The notes under the pieces: generated by a model
Seen by the model: the letters and a program-made list of their open reading frames with translations, nothing else
Databases searched by the model: none
What the model was told of the DNA's origin: nothing
In this document: one piece after another, positions 44,752 to 54,219 of the stretch
How the letters are laid out: every line of letters starts with the position of its first letter
How positions within the stretch are numbered: the stretch's first letter is position 1
Program-made: the position numbers and the translations under genes
NCBI RefSeq assembly: GCF_019583405.1
Contig: NZ_SZUU01000011.1
Span: 1 to 64,000 of the forward strand
Length of the DNA stretch: 64,000 nucleotides
Direction: 5' to 3'
From: Bacteroides fragilis
Lineage (GTDB): Bacteria; Bacteroidota; Bacteroidia; Bacteroidales; Bacteroidaceae

Positions 44752-46071
44752 ATGAATGATAAAGCTAGTAGATACAATATTGAAATAGAATACTATAATG
44801 GAATCCTGCTCTATAATTCGCTTACTAACAGGATACTACCAATTAGTCTTAAGGATTATTCTATAATTGAGACTTTGATGGAACATTTGCCTACATTTCG
44901 ACAGAAATTTCCTGAATTGTATTCTGCTTTTCAGAGGTCAGGATTTATTATAAGTCCAGATTTTGATGAGTTGGCGTATTTGAAATTACAAAATAAGCGA
45001 TGTATATTTATGAATCGGGATTATCATCTTACAATAAATCCGACTTTAGATTGTAATTTAAAGTGCTGGTATTGTTCTGTTGCCTATGCTGGGGCAAAAT
45101 ATGATAGAGAACGAATGAGCGATGAAATAGTTGATAATTTGATTAAGCACATTAATTTATTAGTGACACAAAAAAAAGCAAATTCAATTTTATTGGATTG
45201 GTTTGGTGGAGAGCCCCTAATGTATTTTGATGAAGTAATCAAAAAGATATCAGATTCAGTATTCCCAATTTTATTACAGAATAATGTGAAATTTAGGCAA
45301 CAAATTACTACTAATGCTACTTTATTGAGTGAAGATAGAATTCGATATATGAAGGACATGAACTTTGATTTCTTTCAGATATCTATTGATGGTAATGAGT
45401 GCCGCCAGAACCTGATTAAACGTTATTCTGATAAACATGGTACTTATAGAGATGTGGTTGACAATATTAATTTGCTTTCTGAGGTGATTCCAGATGTTTC
45501 AATTTGTTTGCGTGTTAATTATGATAAACAAACTTTGAAGAATATAAAAGATATAATAAATGATTTTACGGAAAAAAGTATAAAGTGCATTACTGTAGAT
45601 TTTCAGAGAGTGTGGCAGATTTCATGTACAGAAGAAATGCGAAAGTTATTAGAGAAGGCAAAAGTTGAATTTGAGAAGGCTGGTTTTCGTTCGCGTTTTT
45701 GGGCATATAGGCCATTTAGATATAAGTGTTGTTATGCGGATAGTATCAATCATTATGTTGTCAATTACGATGGTAGAATTTTTAAATGTACAGCACGTGA
45801 TTATGGGGAAGAACTAACTCTTGGCCATTTGTTAAAATCTGGAGAAATTGATTGGAACGATGGAATATTGAGTAAGATGTTTGTAAAGGCTACATTTGAG
45901 AATGAACGTTGTGAAAATTGTCGAGTTTTACCTTTGTGTATGGGACCATGTATACAAAAAAATTACGATGCACTTATAAATTGTAAACAGCTTACTTGTG
46001 TATATGATAACGTTGAATACAGTTTGTCTTCTTTTGTAATAGAAATGGCAAAACAAAGAAATTTAATATAA
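44752..46071 (+). CDS. Radical SAM/SPASM peptide maturase 1
   Basis: The 439-residue enzyme has the CX3CX2C cluster motif at Cys101, Cys105 and Cys108 (DCNLKCWYC) and the FGGEP SAM-binding motif. A C-terminal SPASM-like set of cysteines follows (KCCYAD, FKCTARD, CENCRVLPLCMGPC). The first ~75 residues look like a peptide-recognition region. It generates a 5'-deoxyadenosyl radical and most likely modifies one of the precursors. The next radical SAM gene starts four bases after its stop. Confidence 0.9.
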   Translation: MNDKASRYNIEIEYYNGILLYNSLTNRILPISLKDYSIIETLMEHLPTFRQKFPELYSAFQRSGFIISPDFDELAYLKLQNKRCIFMNRDYHLTINPTLDCNLKCWYCSVAYAGAKYDRERMSDEIVDNLIKHINLLVTQKKANSILLDWFGGEPLMYFDEVIKKISDSVFPILLQNNVKFRQQITTNATLLSEDRIRYMKDMNFDFFQISIDGNECRQNLIKRYSDKHGTYRDVVDNINLLSEVIPDVSICLRVNYDKQTLKNIKDIINDFTEKSIKCITVDFQRVWQISCTEEMRKLLEKAKVEFEKAGFRSRFWAYRPFRYKCCYADSINHYVVNYDGRIFKCTARDYGEELTLGHLLKSGEIDWNDGILSKMFVKATFENERCENCRVLPLCMGPCIQKNYDALINCKQLTCVYDNVEYSLSSFVIEMAKQRNLI

Positions 46072-46074
46072 TCG

Positions 46075-47322
46075 ATGAAAAAAAAATATATTACAGTTGA
46101 TGATATTAAGTATCAATTAGCTAACCTGCGTCAGCTGACTTTTGAAGTGACAGATGCTTGTAATCTGTGTTGTAAGTATTGTGCGTATGGTGAATTTTAT
46201 AATGATTATGATAAGCGTGAAAATAGCACAATTAGTTTGCCCGCTTCTTTGAAATTAATTGATTATTTAGTTGATTTATGGGGTTCAGAATATAATACGT
46301 CAGCTAAACGTAACGTATATATCAGTTTCTATGGGGGAGAACCTTTATTAAATATGCCATTTATTGAATCGGTGGTGACGTATATTGAAAAACTGCATTG
46401 CCAATATCGCAATTTTACTTTTTCAATGACAACGAATGCTTTGTTGCTTGAACGTCATATGGATTTTTTGGTGGCACATGATTTCAATTTGCTTATCAGT
46501 TTGGATGGTGATGAATATGGCACTTCCTATAGAGTGAATAAGGTGGGTGATCCTGCATATCCCAATATTATCAGAAATATAGATGTTTTACGAAATAAAT
46601 ACCCTGAGTTCTTTGAAAGAAAAGTGAATTTTAATGCTGTATTGCATAATCGTAATTCGGTTACTTCTATTTATCACTTCTTTAAAACTCGTTACAATAA
46701 AGTACCCAGTATTGGAGAGTTGAATAATATGGGGATTCGACCGGATAAGGTAGAACTTTTCCAAAAAACGTATCGTAATTCACAAGAAAGTTTACACCAA
46801 GCAGAGAATTATGAAAAAATAGAGCAGGATATGTTTCTAAAATCAGCTACTTATCAGACTCTTACCAATTTTCTCCATCAGTATAGTGGGTTTGTTTTTC
46901 GAAGTTATGTTGATTTGCAATATGGTAAACCTAAAAAAACAATTCCTACCGGTACTTGTATCCCTTTTGGTAAAAGAATGTTTGTCACTGTTACTGGTAA
47001 GATTTTACCTTGCGAACGCATAGGACAACAATTTGCATTGGGAAAGGTAACGGCAGATAGCGGTGTTGAACTTGATTTAGAAGCAATTGCAGATAAGTAT
47101 AATACTTATTATGCTAAAATGGAAAATCAATGTAGTAAATGTTACAAAGCAGAATCTTGTATACAATGTATTTTCAATCTTAATAACTTGGATACTTGTC
47201 CTGTTTGCTATGGATTTACTAGTAAACAAGCTTTTGAAATCTATAAAACAAAACAAATAGATTTTCTAAGAAAGCATCCGGAAGAATATTATCGAATTAT
47301 GGAAAATGTGATGGTTGAATAA
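46075..47322 (+). CDS. Radical SAM/SPASM peptide maturase 2 (GG-Bacteroidales type)
   Basis: The 415-residue enzyme has Cys29, Cys33 and Cys36 (DACNLCCKYC), a FYGGEP motif, and SPASM-type auxiliary cysteines (GTCIPFGKR, ILPCERIG, CSKCYKAESCIQC). A match to the maturase subfamily that accompanies TIGR04149 precursors is my assignment from overall pattern. It lacks the N-terminal extension of maturase 1, so the two probably differ in how they dock the leader. Confidence 0.9.
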   Translation: MKKKYITVDDIKYQLANLRQLTFEVTDACNLCCKYCAYGEFYNDYDKRENSTISLPASLKLIDYLVDLWGSEYNTSAKRNVYISFYGGEPLLNMPFIESVVTYIEKLHCQYRNFTFSMTTNALLLERHMDFLVAHDFNLLISLDGDEYGTSYRVNKVGDPAYPNIIRNIDVLRNKYPEFFERKVNFNAVLHNRNSVTSIYHFFKTRYNKVPSIGELNNMGIRPDKVELFQKTYRNSQESLHQAENYEKIEQDMFLKSATYQTLTNFLHQYSGFVFRSYVDLQYGKPKKTIPTGTCIPFGKRMFVTVTGKILPCERIGQQFALGKVTADSGVELDLEAIADKYNTYYAKMENQCSKCYKAESCIQCIFNLNNLDTCPVCYGFTSKQAFEIYKTKQIDFLRKHPEEYYRIMENVMVE

Positions 47323-47336
47323 AATAAGGGTATAAT

Positions 47337-48578
47337 ATGTTTCAAGTAGATAAGAATTATTGGCTGGTAATTGCGCCTTATGTATATTGTTGTATAAAGG
47401 GTAAGAAGGCTCTATTATATAATACTAAGAATTGGGAGTATTTAGAGGTGGAAAATGAGAATGTAATAGGGCTATTACGACAGTTACATAAAAGAGATAA
47501 TCTTGGTGCGGTGTTTTGTGAAGGGAAAATGTTGACAGAGCCATGTTACTCAAATTTTATATCTGATTTTGTGTCAAAGGAAATGGGAGGTGTTATAGAT
47601 GTGGTATCTTTTCCCGATAAACCGATACAAATGATGCCTATTCTTAATTTACAATGTGATGTGGATAAATTACAGCAAATAGAAGATAGGGGTATAGGAG
47701 AAGATATTTTGTTTAATTTGTTAGAAATAAATGTTTTTCTTTATAATGTTTGTGATCATCATTGTTTATATTGCAGTAAATATTCACAGCAAAATTTGTG
47801 CTGTCGCGTAGCAGAAACAGAGACGTCTCAAGTTCTTGATATCTCTGCTTTGAAGTCTATTATAGCACAAATTCGATATGGAGTGGTAGGTCGGTTGAAT
47901 TTATTTGGTGGAAATATTTGGAAGTATCCTAATTATAATGATATTCCTTTTTTATTATCAGGTTTTAAAGGTCAAATTCATATTTGGAGTCATTATGCTG
48001 ATTTTGTGGGTAATAAAATCTTAGATTCAGATTTTTTTTATGATGTAATTGTTCCTTTTCCCATGGAAGAAGAATTACTGCGAAATTGTATCTTTTTATT
48101 AGGAGATTTACAAATAAAGATTCATTTTTATGTTACGCAAATAGATGAATATGCTAAGGCGGAGGAGATTGTACATAAATATGCTATTAATGACTATTCA
48201 ATACATTCTACCTATGTAGGATGTAATTTGGATTATTTTGAAAAATATGTTTATATGGATAAAGGGGATATCCTGCAATCTCAATACTCAATGAGCCAAA
48301 TTTTTGCTCATCAAAAAATGAATTCACATTTTTTCGGTTCGTTATCAATCTCTGTTAATGGAGACGTATATGCTAATTTGAATAGTTTAGTTTTGGGAAA
48401 TATCTATAAAGATAGTTTGATTGATATTGTTAACAAAGAAATGCTTGATAATACAGCATGGCGGAAAATACGAAATGATTATCCTTGCTGTGACTGCATT
48501 TACCAATGGCTGTGTCCTTCGCCCTCTAATTATGAATTGGCTATTGGAAAACCGAACCTCTGTCATGTGAAACCATAA
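47337..48578 (+). CDS. Radical SAM-like protein of the GG-Bacteroidales pseudo-rSAM family
   Basis: The 413-residue protein has the layout of the pseudo-rSAM partner found in these clusters (TIGR04150-like). The N-terminal strand region is WLVIAPYVYCCIKGKKALLY, the middle has LNLFGGNIWKYPN, and the end is CCDCIYQWLCPSPSNYE. Unlike the name of that family suggests, it keeps an intact CX3CX2C at Cys139, Cys143 and Cys146 (VCDHHCLYC). It may therefore be an active third enzyme or a peptide chaperone. It starts 15 bases after maturase 2. Confidence 0.82.
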   Translation: MFQVDKNYWLVIAPYVYCCIKGKKALLYNTKNWEYLEVENENVIGLLRQLHKRDNLGAVFCEGKMLTEPCYSNFISDFVSKEMGGVIDVVSFPDKPIQMMPILNLQCDVDKLQQIEDRGIGEDILFNLLEINVFLYNVCDHHCLYCSKYSQQNLCCRVAETETSQVLDISALKSIIAQIRYGVVGRLNLFGGNIWKYPNYNDIPFLLSGFKGQIHIWSHYADFVGNKILDSDFFYDVIVPFPMEEELLRNCIFLLGDLQIKIHFYVTQIDEYAKAEEIVHKYAINDYSIHSTYVGCNLDYFEKYVYMDKGDILQSQYSMSQIFAHQKMNSHFFGSLSISVNGDVYANLNSLVLGNIYKDSLIDIVNKEMLDNTAWRKIRNDYPCCDCIYQWLCPSPSNYELAIGKPNLCHVKP

Positions 48579-48591
48579 ATGATGATAGCTT

Positions 48592-49263
48592 ATGAATCGT
48601 ACTTTCTGTTTTGTTCCGGTTCGCAAAGGGAGTAGAGGTATTCCCGGTAAGAACCTGCGTATGCTGGGAGACAAACCTCTGGTATGTTGGATTATCGATA
48701 CCATCCTTGCTTCCGGCATAGCGGACGAGGTATGTGTAGCGACAAATTGTGATGAAATGGAGAGTCTGATACGAGGCCGTTACAAAGAAGTTGTACGGAT
48801 ATTCAGGCGCAGTGAGTGGAGTGCAAGGGATGAGGCTCCCAGTCTGGAAGTTGTACAGGAATTTTTCCATTTTTGTAAGCCGGACCGGAATGATGATTTT
48901 ATTTTGTTACAGGCTACTTCTCCTTTTACGACTGCACAAGAACTAAGGGGGCTTGCAGAAGAGATGGGAAGGGGTGAGGCGGATTCCTATGTTGCCTGTT
49001 GCCGTTTGAAGAAGTTTCGTTGGAGTGATGAGGGGAGACCTTTGGACTATTCATTCGAAACCAAACCTCGCCGGCAGGAGTACAAAGGTTTTCTGATAGA
49101 GTCGGGAGCTTTCTATGCTTCTACGGTGGGGAGAATACTGGACTCCGGGCAGCTTCTTTCGGGAGTTGTGAAGGTGGTGGAGATCGGTCCCGCAGGGATG
49201 ATAGATATCGATGAAGAAGCGGACTGGAGACAGGCTGAACATTATATTGAAACTGGGCTTTAA
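48592..49263 (+). CDS. CMP-sugar synthetase-like cytidylyltransferase
   Basis: The 223-residue enzyme has the CTP-binding loop VPVRKGSRGIPGKNLRMLG of the acylneuraminate cytidylyltransferase (NeuA-like) family. Such enzymes activate sialic or other nonulosonic acids as CMP-sugars. No sugar-synthase (NeuB-like) gene is in the window, so the sugar must come from elsewhere or be another acid. From here the DNA is clearly less AT-rich than in the radical SAM block. It could feed the two-domain transferase that follows. Confidence 0.82.
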   Translation: MNRTFCFVPVRKGSRGIPGKNLRMLGDKPLVCWIIDTILASGIADEVCVATNCDEMESLIRGRYKEVVRIFRRSEWSARDEAPSLEVVQEFFHFCKPDRNDDFILLQATSPFTTAQELRGLAEEMGRGEADSYVACCRLKKFRWSDEGRPLDYSFETKPRRQEYKGFLIESGAFYASTVGRILDSGQLLSGVVKVVEIGPAGMIDIDEEADWRQAEHYIETGL

Positions 49264-49274
49264 TAAAAAAAGAT

Positions 49275-51749
49275 ATGGATAGACGGGATTATTATGTGGA
49301 GTATTATGAAGTACTGGATAGGGGGCTGTCTGACTACGTGAACCATTTGAGGGAAGAGAAAGAGTATTGGCTGAAAATGGGGAGGCATGATGTGGGCGTG
49401 CCTTTGATCAATTTACTATTCTGGCAGTTCACATGGCATAGAGAGGAGTACGACCGGTTACGTAAAGAAGGAAAGAGCTGTGGGGAAGCATTGGGTAGCG
49501 TAAAGGAGATACTGGCCGATAAGCAGGTGGAAGAATGGGAGCGACAGGAAGAGGAATACAAAATCTACGACCATGAATGGTATGAAGCACTGGCACCTTA
49601 TGGCGGGCAGTTGGTGATTTATATTTATAATGCCCGTCAATTGGCTTATCTGACTCCGTTAATTGAACGTCTGGAAGAACCGGTGTTGCTCTTGTCGGAA
49701 TATGAGATTCCGGATGAAACGGAGTTGCCGGACTTTGTAACAGCCATTACTCTTGAATTTACCAAAACAGTTCCATTGGTTAATCCATTCCTGAAAGAGT
49801 GGTTTCCCTTGATTTTTCAATATGCGAATACATTTGATATATTGATGAGGATCTTGCAACCTAAAGGATTGATTTTTCTGGAAGGCTGCCATTACCAGCA
49901 GTTATTGCTTGCCACCATAGGGCGTGATTATGGAATACCGACCTTGTGTATCCAGCAGGGATGGCCGTCATTGATGCACACTGCTTTCAGGAGGATGCCT
50001 TACCGGTACTATCTGATGTGGGGGGAAGGTTTCCGGACTTTGTGGGAGAAGCATAATCCTCTGCCGGACTTTGTCCCGACGGGCTATATGTATCAGGTGG
50101 AACCGCGTAATGAGACGAAAAAGGAGTGTGTTACTTTTTTCTTGCAGGGACCTTTTTTTCTGAGTGACAAAAGGTATCTTCAAGAGATGATCCGCCTGAT
50201 AGGGACGGTAGCCGCGGAATTTCCCGTCCGGCGGTTTCTGGTGCGTGAACATCCTGAGTTCAGGATAGGTGAGGAGGTACGCATGGAATGGGAGCAGATT
50301 CCCAATATAGAAATGGTAACGGATGAAAAGCTGGCAGAGGTATTTGCCCGCACACGGGTAGGGGTGGCACACTATTCTTCTTCTTTGATGGAGGGAGTGG
50401 CGCACGGTGCTGTCCCGTTGGTGTACGATCCGACCGAGGGATCGCGGTATTCTCCGGATGTGGAAGCCGAGGAACTGGGGATGATAGCGAAAACGAAAGA
50501 GGAGTTGACCGGCGGTTTGTCCCGGATATTGGGGAATTATGAAGATTTTAAACAGAGGATAGAGAAGGAACAACCTCTGTGGTTTCAGGCAACAGGAGAA
50601 GAAACTCTCCGGAATATGGTAGGGTTTATTAAAGAAAAAATGCCTCCTGTTACGTTGAAGGAGATTTATGTGGTTGATACGGATACGTTGACACGCGAAC
50701 GGCCCGTCGGGGTATCGGGGTTATTGCGCTGTAAGAATTGTGAGGATTTTTTGGAGATGTGCATTGATTCGTGTATCGACGGATTGGATGAGTTGATAGC
50801 TGTCTATCATGATTGTACGGATCGTACGCCGGAGATTCTCAGGCAGAAGGCGGCACAATATCCGGATAAAATCAGGGTCTTTGAGTATCAGCCGTCTGTA
50901 TATCCGATCGATCTGGATGAGGAGGAGTTTGAGAAGGCAAAGCTGTTGCCGCCCGACTCTATCCATACGCTGGCAGGCTATTGCAACTATGCATTGTCGA
51001 AAGCAAGCTATCGGTACGCAGTGAAGATCGATGCCGATCAGGTTTATTTTACGGATCGGCTGAAACATATCTGTGATGCTTACCGTTCTGATAAAAAAGT
51101 GCGGTTCAACGTGGCGGAATGTATCTCTTACAACCTGTATCGGGCTTATCTGGACTCTTTCAACCGTATAGAGATGCGACCGTTCAGGTGGCTGGAACGA
51201 ATTGCGTTGTGGACGCATGCGTTGTATGCTTCTTATCTGGAGAAGATGATCATCCGGTATAAAGTGCCTGTCTCGATGTCGGGCATTAACTTGTTCCGGA
51301 AAGACCGGGAGTGGATGGTAGGGTTGGGGCAGGAACATCCGGAGCCTGACTGCAAAGAGATACTCCCTCCGTTTAATGGCGTGCGTGATACTTTCTTTTT
51401 TGAGGTGTCTGCGGACCGGATATTCAGGTATATGACGGAAACGAAGCCGGATGGCCGTCATCGGGGACTGGAAGTGATGCGCTGTCCGAATGAAATATTG
51501 GATGCCGGCTTTTGTTGGTTTCATTTGCGTGCCCTGATGAAGGAGCATGAAGAGGGCTATCGGCAGTCTTACCGGAAACATCCGGAGCGGTTTATACCTT
51601 TGGGGACCTTTGTGAAGCTGTCGTACAGGAGTTTACAACAGAGATATAAACCTTTTGTTGCCGTACGTTGGGCGGAACCGGTATTCGCTTATTTCTTTAT
51701 GGCGGGTAAAGGAAGGATTCCGTGGAAAAAGTTGAAAGAGATAGAATGA
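49275..51749 (+). CDS. Two-domain glycosyltransferase (GT-B plus GT-A)
   Basis: The 824-residue protein joins two transferase-like parts. Residues ~100-455 resemble a capsule or sialic-acid type GT-B fold (CIQQGWPSLMH, VREHPEF, YSSSLMEGVAHGAVPLVYD). Residues ~470-790 resemble a GT-A domain with CKNCEDFLEMC and a DxD in KIDADQVYF. The charged coil at residues 1-100 may mediate oligomerisation. It follows the CMP-sugar synthetase by 11 bases, so the GT-B half may use a CMP-sugar; this is inference. Confidence 0.72.
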   Translation: MDRRDYYVEYYEVLDRGLSDYVNHLREEKEYWLKMGRHDVGVPLINLLFWQFTWHREEYDRLRKEGKSCGEALGSVKEILADKQVEEWERQEEEYKIYDHEWYEALAPYGGQLVIYIYNARQLAYLTPLIERLEEPVLLLSEYEIPDETELPDFVTAITLEFTKTVPLVNPFLKEWFPLIFQYANTFDILMRILQPKGLIFLEGCHYQQLLLATIGRDYGIPTLCIQQGWPSLMHTAFRRMPYRYYLMWGEGFRTLWEKHNPLPDFVPTGYMYQVEPRNETKKECVTFFLQGPFFLSDKRYLQEMIRLIGTVAAEFPVRRFLVREHPEFRIGEEVRMEWEQIPNIEMVTDEKLAEVFARTRVGVAHYSSSLMEGVAHGAVPLVYDPTEGSRYSPDVEAEELGMIAKTKEELTGGLSRILGNYEDFKQRIEKEQPLWFQATGEETLRNMVGFIKEKMPPVTLKEIYVVDTDTLTRERPVGVSGLLRCKNCEDFLEMCIDSCIDGLDELIAVYHDCTDRTPEILRQKAAQYPDKIRVFEYQPSVYPIDLDEEEFEKAKLLPPDSIHTLAGYCNYALSKASYRYAVKIDADQVYFTDRLKHICDAYRSDKKVRFNVAECISYNLYRAYLDSFNRIEMRPFRWLERIALWTHALYASYLEKMIIRYKVPVSMSGINLFRKDREWMVGLGQEHPEPDCKEILPPFNGVRDTFFFEVSADRIFRYMTETKPDGRHRGLEVMRCPNEILDAGFCWFHLRALMKEHEEGYRQSYRKHPERFIPLGTFVKLSYRSLQQRYKPFVAVRWAEPVFAYFFMAGKGRIPWKKLKEIE

Positions 51750-51843
51750 ATAGTGGCAGATAAATGTGTTTCGCAGCTTGATAAAAGATAGATGGTGGAT
51801 TTATTGATTCCCCAAAAATACACGAACTAAAATTGAGAGGGAT

Positions 51844-52839
51844 ATGAAGGAGGTAAAAAGACCGGTAGTTTCGGTGGTGGTTCCGGTCTATAATACGGAA
51901 CTTTTTCTGGAGGAATGTCTGTACTCTTTGGAGAAGCAGACTTTGACGGATATTGAGATCATTCTGGTGAACGACGGATCGACGGATAATTCCGGAGAGT
52001 TGCTGCGGGAGTATGCGGGTAAGGATGCTCGTTGCGTTTATGTGGAACAGGCGAATCAAGGACTTTCTGCTGCACGGAATACCGGAATAGAACATGCATC
52101 CGGGCATTATCTGGCATTTCTGGATAGTGACGACTGGTTGGCGGAAGATGCTTTGCAGGTGCTTTGTGCTATAGCGATGAAGACCCGGACGGACATTGTC
52201 TCAGGAAATACATTGGCGGTACATCCGGATGGGCAGGTGCGAAGTTGGGAAAGAAGGAGCAGGGAGTTATTTGCAGCAGGAACCGTGGTGTCCGGAAGTA
52301 CGTATTTCTCAAGAGTGATGGATTGCAGATGTTATGTCCCTATGGTGTACAACTATTTATATCGGAGAGATTTTATTGAGCAAAACGGTTTTCGCTTTGA
52401 GCCGGGGCTGATTCATGAGGATGAATTATGGACTCCGCAGGTGCTGACAACCGCTCAGAAAATGACGGTTGCCGATATTGATTTTTATTATTACCGGCAA
52501 CGGGAAGGATCGATTATGACAGCGACAGCAGCGGGTAGGCGGATTGCTTCCATTCAATTGATTATTGAAAAATTACTGGAGTATAGCCGTAAACATTTGT
52601 TTGAGAAAAAACATAGAGAGGCAAAAGAAGCGCTCTATGTAAGGTTGCTGCAAATATATTCTACCGCCTGTACATTGCATCCGGACGGAACTTATACTAC
52701 TTTGTACGATAGGGCGGGAGAAATGCTGCGTGTTTGTGAGGAACTCAGTCGGCAAGAGTCTCTTGGAAGATGGTATAGTGAGGAGATACTGAACAGGATG
52801 AAACTGTACTATGACCGGCTCCAGACGATGGAAGGATAA
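51844..52839 (+). CDS. GT2-family glycosyltransferase
   Basis: The 331-residue GT-A enzyme starts with the classic VSVVVPVYNTELFLEEC and has VNDGSTDNS, ANQGLSAARNTG and the DxD motif LDSDDWL (about residues 97-103). It transfers a sugar from a nucleotide donor in the cytosol. Its place between the two-domain transferase and a sulfotransferase suggests successive building of a sugar decoration. The nearest alternative is a role in surface polysaccharide synthesis. Confidence 0.88.
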   Translation: MKEVKRPVVSVVVPVYNTELFLEECLYSLEKQTLTDIEIILVNDGSTDNSGELLREYAGKDARCVYVEQANQGLSAARNTGIEHASGHYLAFLDSDDWLAEDALQVLCAIAMKTRTDIVSGNTLAVHPDGQVRSWERRSRELFAAGTVVSGSTYFSRVMDCRCYVPMVYNYLYRRDFIEQNGFRFEPGLIHEDELWTPQVLTTAQKMTVADIDFYYYRQREGSIMTATAAGRRIASIQLIIEKLLEYSRKHLFEKKHREAKEALYVRLLQIYSTACTLHPDGTYTTLYDRAGEMLRVCEELSRQESLGRWYSEEILNRMKLYYDRLQTMEG

Positions 52840-52906
52840 GGGGCTATGGCAGGGAACTGAATCACTTTATTGTATGTATGTTGGACATCGAAAATCGTAG
52901 TATATC

Positions 52907-53572
52907 ATGAAAGATATTGCAATGCTAAACAAACCACCATTAGACTTCTTCGGATGTAATTTTTGTCTTGTAGAGAAGCAGCGTATGGCTTTTGTCCTTA
53001 TCTCGAAATGTGGACTCACTTTTTTGGAGAATATAGCTATCTATGCGTCTATAGGTATGATTCCTGATACGGAAGATCAGACTCATTTTTATATCGCCCG
53101 GGTAAAACCCGAACGTTTTTTGGTACCGGTTTCTGAGATGTCCGGTTATGAAAGGGAGCATAAATCGTATTTGAAGGTAGCGGTTTGGAGGGATCCGGTG
53201 GAAAGATTGGTTTCTGCTTATAAATATTTTATACTTGAACGCACTTTTAACCGTTATATGTATATGTGTAATCTTTATCAGGATCATTCTTTTGAACGCT
53301 TTCTTTCGTTTGTTGAGTTTGAATTGGGGAAGACAAATCCGTTGTGGCAGGATGAACATATACGCAGGCAATCTGATTTTTATACTTCTGCTGATGTGGA
53401 CTGTATCGTACCACTCAGTAAATTGAACCGTTTTTTAGCCGAAAGGGGGGTAGATATGCCCGAGGAAAAGGCAAATGCAACATCTGTCCGGTTTGAACTG
53501 AAGGATGAAAAACAGATAGCAAGGATAAAAGAACTTTATCGCCTCGATTATGAAATACCTGCCGGTTATTAA
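52907..53572 (+). CDS. Sulfotransferase family protein
   Basis: The 221-residue protein matches carbohydrate sulfotransferases that use PAPS. The 5'-phosphosulfate loop is recognisable near residues 33-46 (SKCGLTFLENI), and the 3'-phosphate motif is VAVWRDPVERLVSAYKYF (about 87-104). Later elements are DEHIRRQSDFY and PLSKLNRFL. In this context it would add sulfate to a sugar or tyrosine of the peptide product. Confidence 0.8.
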   Translation: MKDIAMLNKPPLDFFGCNFCLVEKQRMAFVLISKCGLTFLENIAIYASIGMIPDTEDQTHFYIARVKPERFLVPVSEMSGYEREHKSYLKVAVWRDPVERLVSAYKYFILERTFNRYMYMCNLYQDHSFERFLSFVEFELGKTNPLWQDEHIRRQSDFYTSADVDCIVPLSKLNRFLAERGVDMPEEKANATSVRFELKDEKQIARIKELYRLDYEIPAGY

Positions 53573-53584
53573 AAAAGAAATGTT

Positions 53585-54184
53585 ATGGATGCACATATAG
53601 AACAGATCGCAAAATCGCTTTATTTCTCTCACAGACAAACTGACATGGGGTTGTTTTATGGAAAGATGGGACGTTGCCTTTTCTTTTTTGATTATTCACG
53701 TGTCACTGAATTGAGGGCGTTTGAGGAAATGGCCGGAGAATTGCTGGATGAAGTGGTGGAGAGTGTCCGCTTAGGGATGCCGGTCGGTTTGTCTTTCGGA
53801 TGGGCTGGCATAGGTTGGGGGGTAGAATATCTTGTCCGGAGGGGATTTGTGGAAGATGTCGGCAATGAAGAACGGAATAAGATTGATAAGAAAGTGATGG
53901 AATATGATGTCAGGCGTTTGGATGACTACTCTTTAGTTACGGGACTGGAGGGCATTGCATGGTATGTCCTGCTTCGATTGTCTTCGGGGGATAAAAGTGT
54001 ACGGATCAGAGAAGAAACCTATTTGTTTGATTTGAGCAATGCTTGCGAAAGAGTTTTAAAGAAAAGGCAGTATAAGGGCATGCTTTTGCTGCTGGATTTT
54101 CTGAACGGGAAACAGATAAATTATCCTTTCAGGGAATTTTTTTCACAAATTCCGGGGGAAGCGCATTATATTCCGGATATGTGA
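53585..54184 (+). CDS. Half-size LanC-like protein 3
   Basis: The 199-residue protein repeats the front-half LanC motifs GLFYGKMGRCLFFF and GWAGIGWGVEYL and the stretch GLEGIAWYVLLRL seen at 40876. Zinc ligands are missing here too. It sits directly before the exporter, and its composition matches the surrounding less AT-rich block. Confidence 0.72.
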   Translation: MDAHIEQIAKSLYFSHRQTDMGLFYGKMGRCLFFFDYSRVTELRAFEEMAGELLDEVVESVRLGMPVGLSFGWAGIGWGVEYLVRRGFVEDVGNEERNKIDKKVMEYDVRRLDDYSLVTGLEGIAWYVLLRLSSGDKSVRIREETYLFDLSNACERVLKKRQYKGMLLLLDFLNGKQINYPFREFFSQIPGEAHYIPDM

Positions 54185-54219
54185 TGTATTTTTGTGACGT
54201 AGACTAATATTATGAATAA

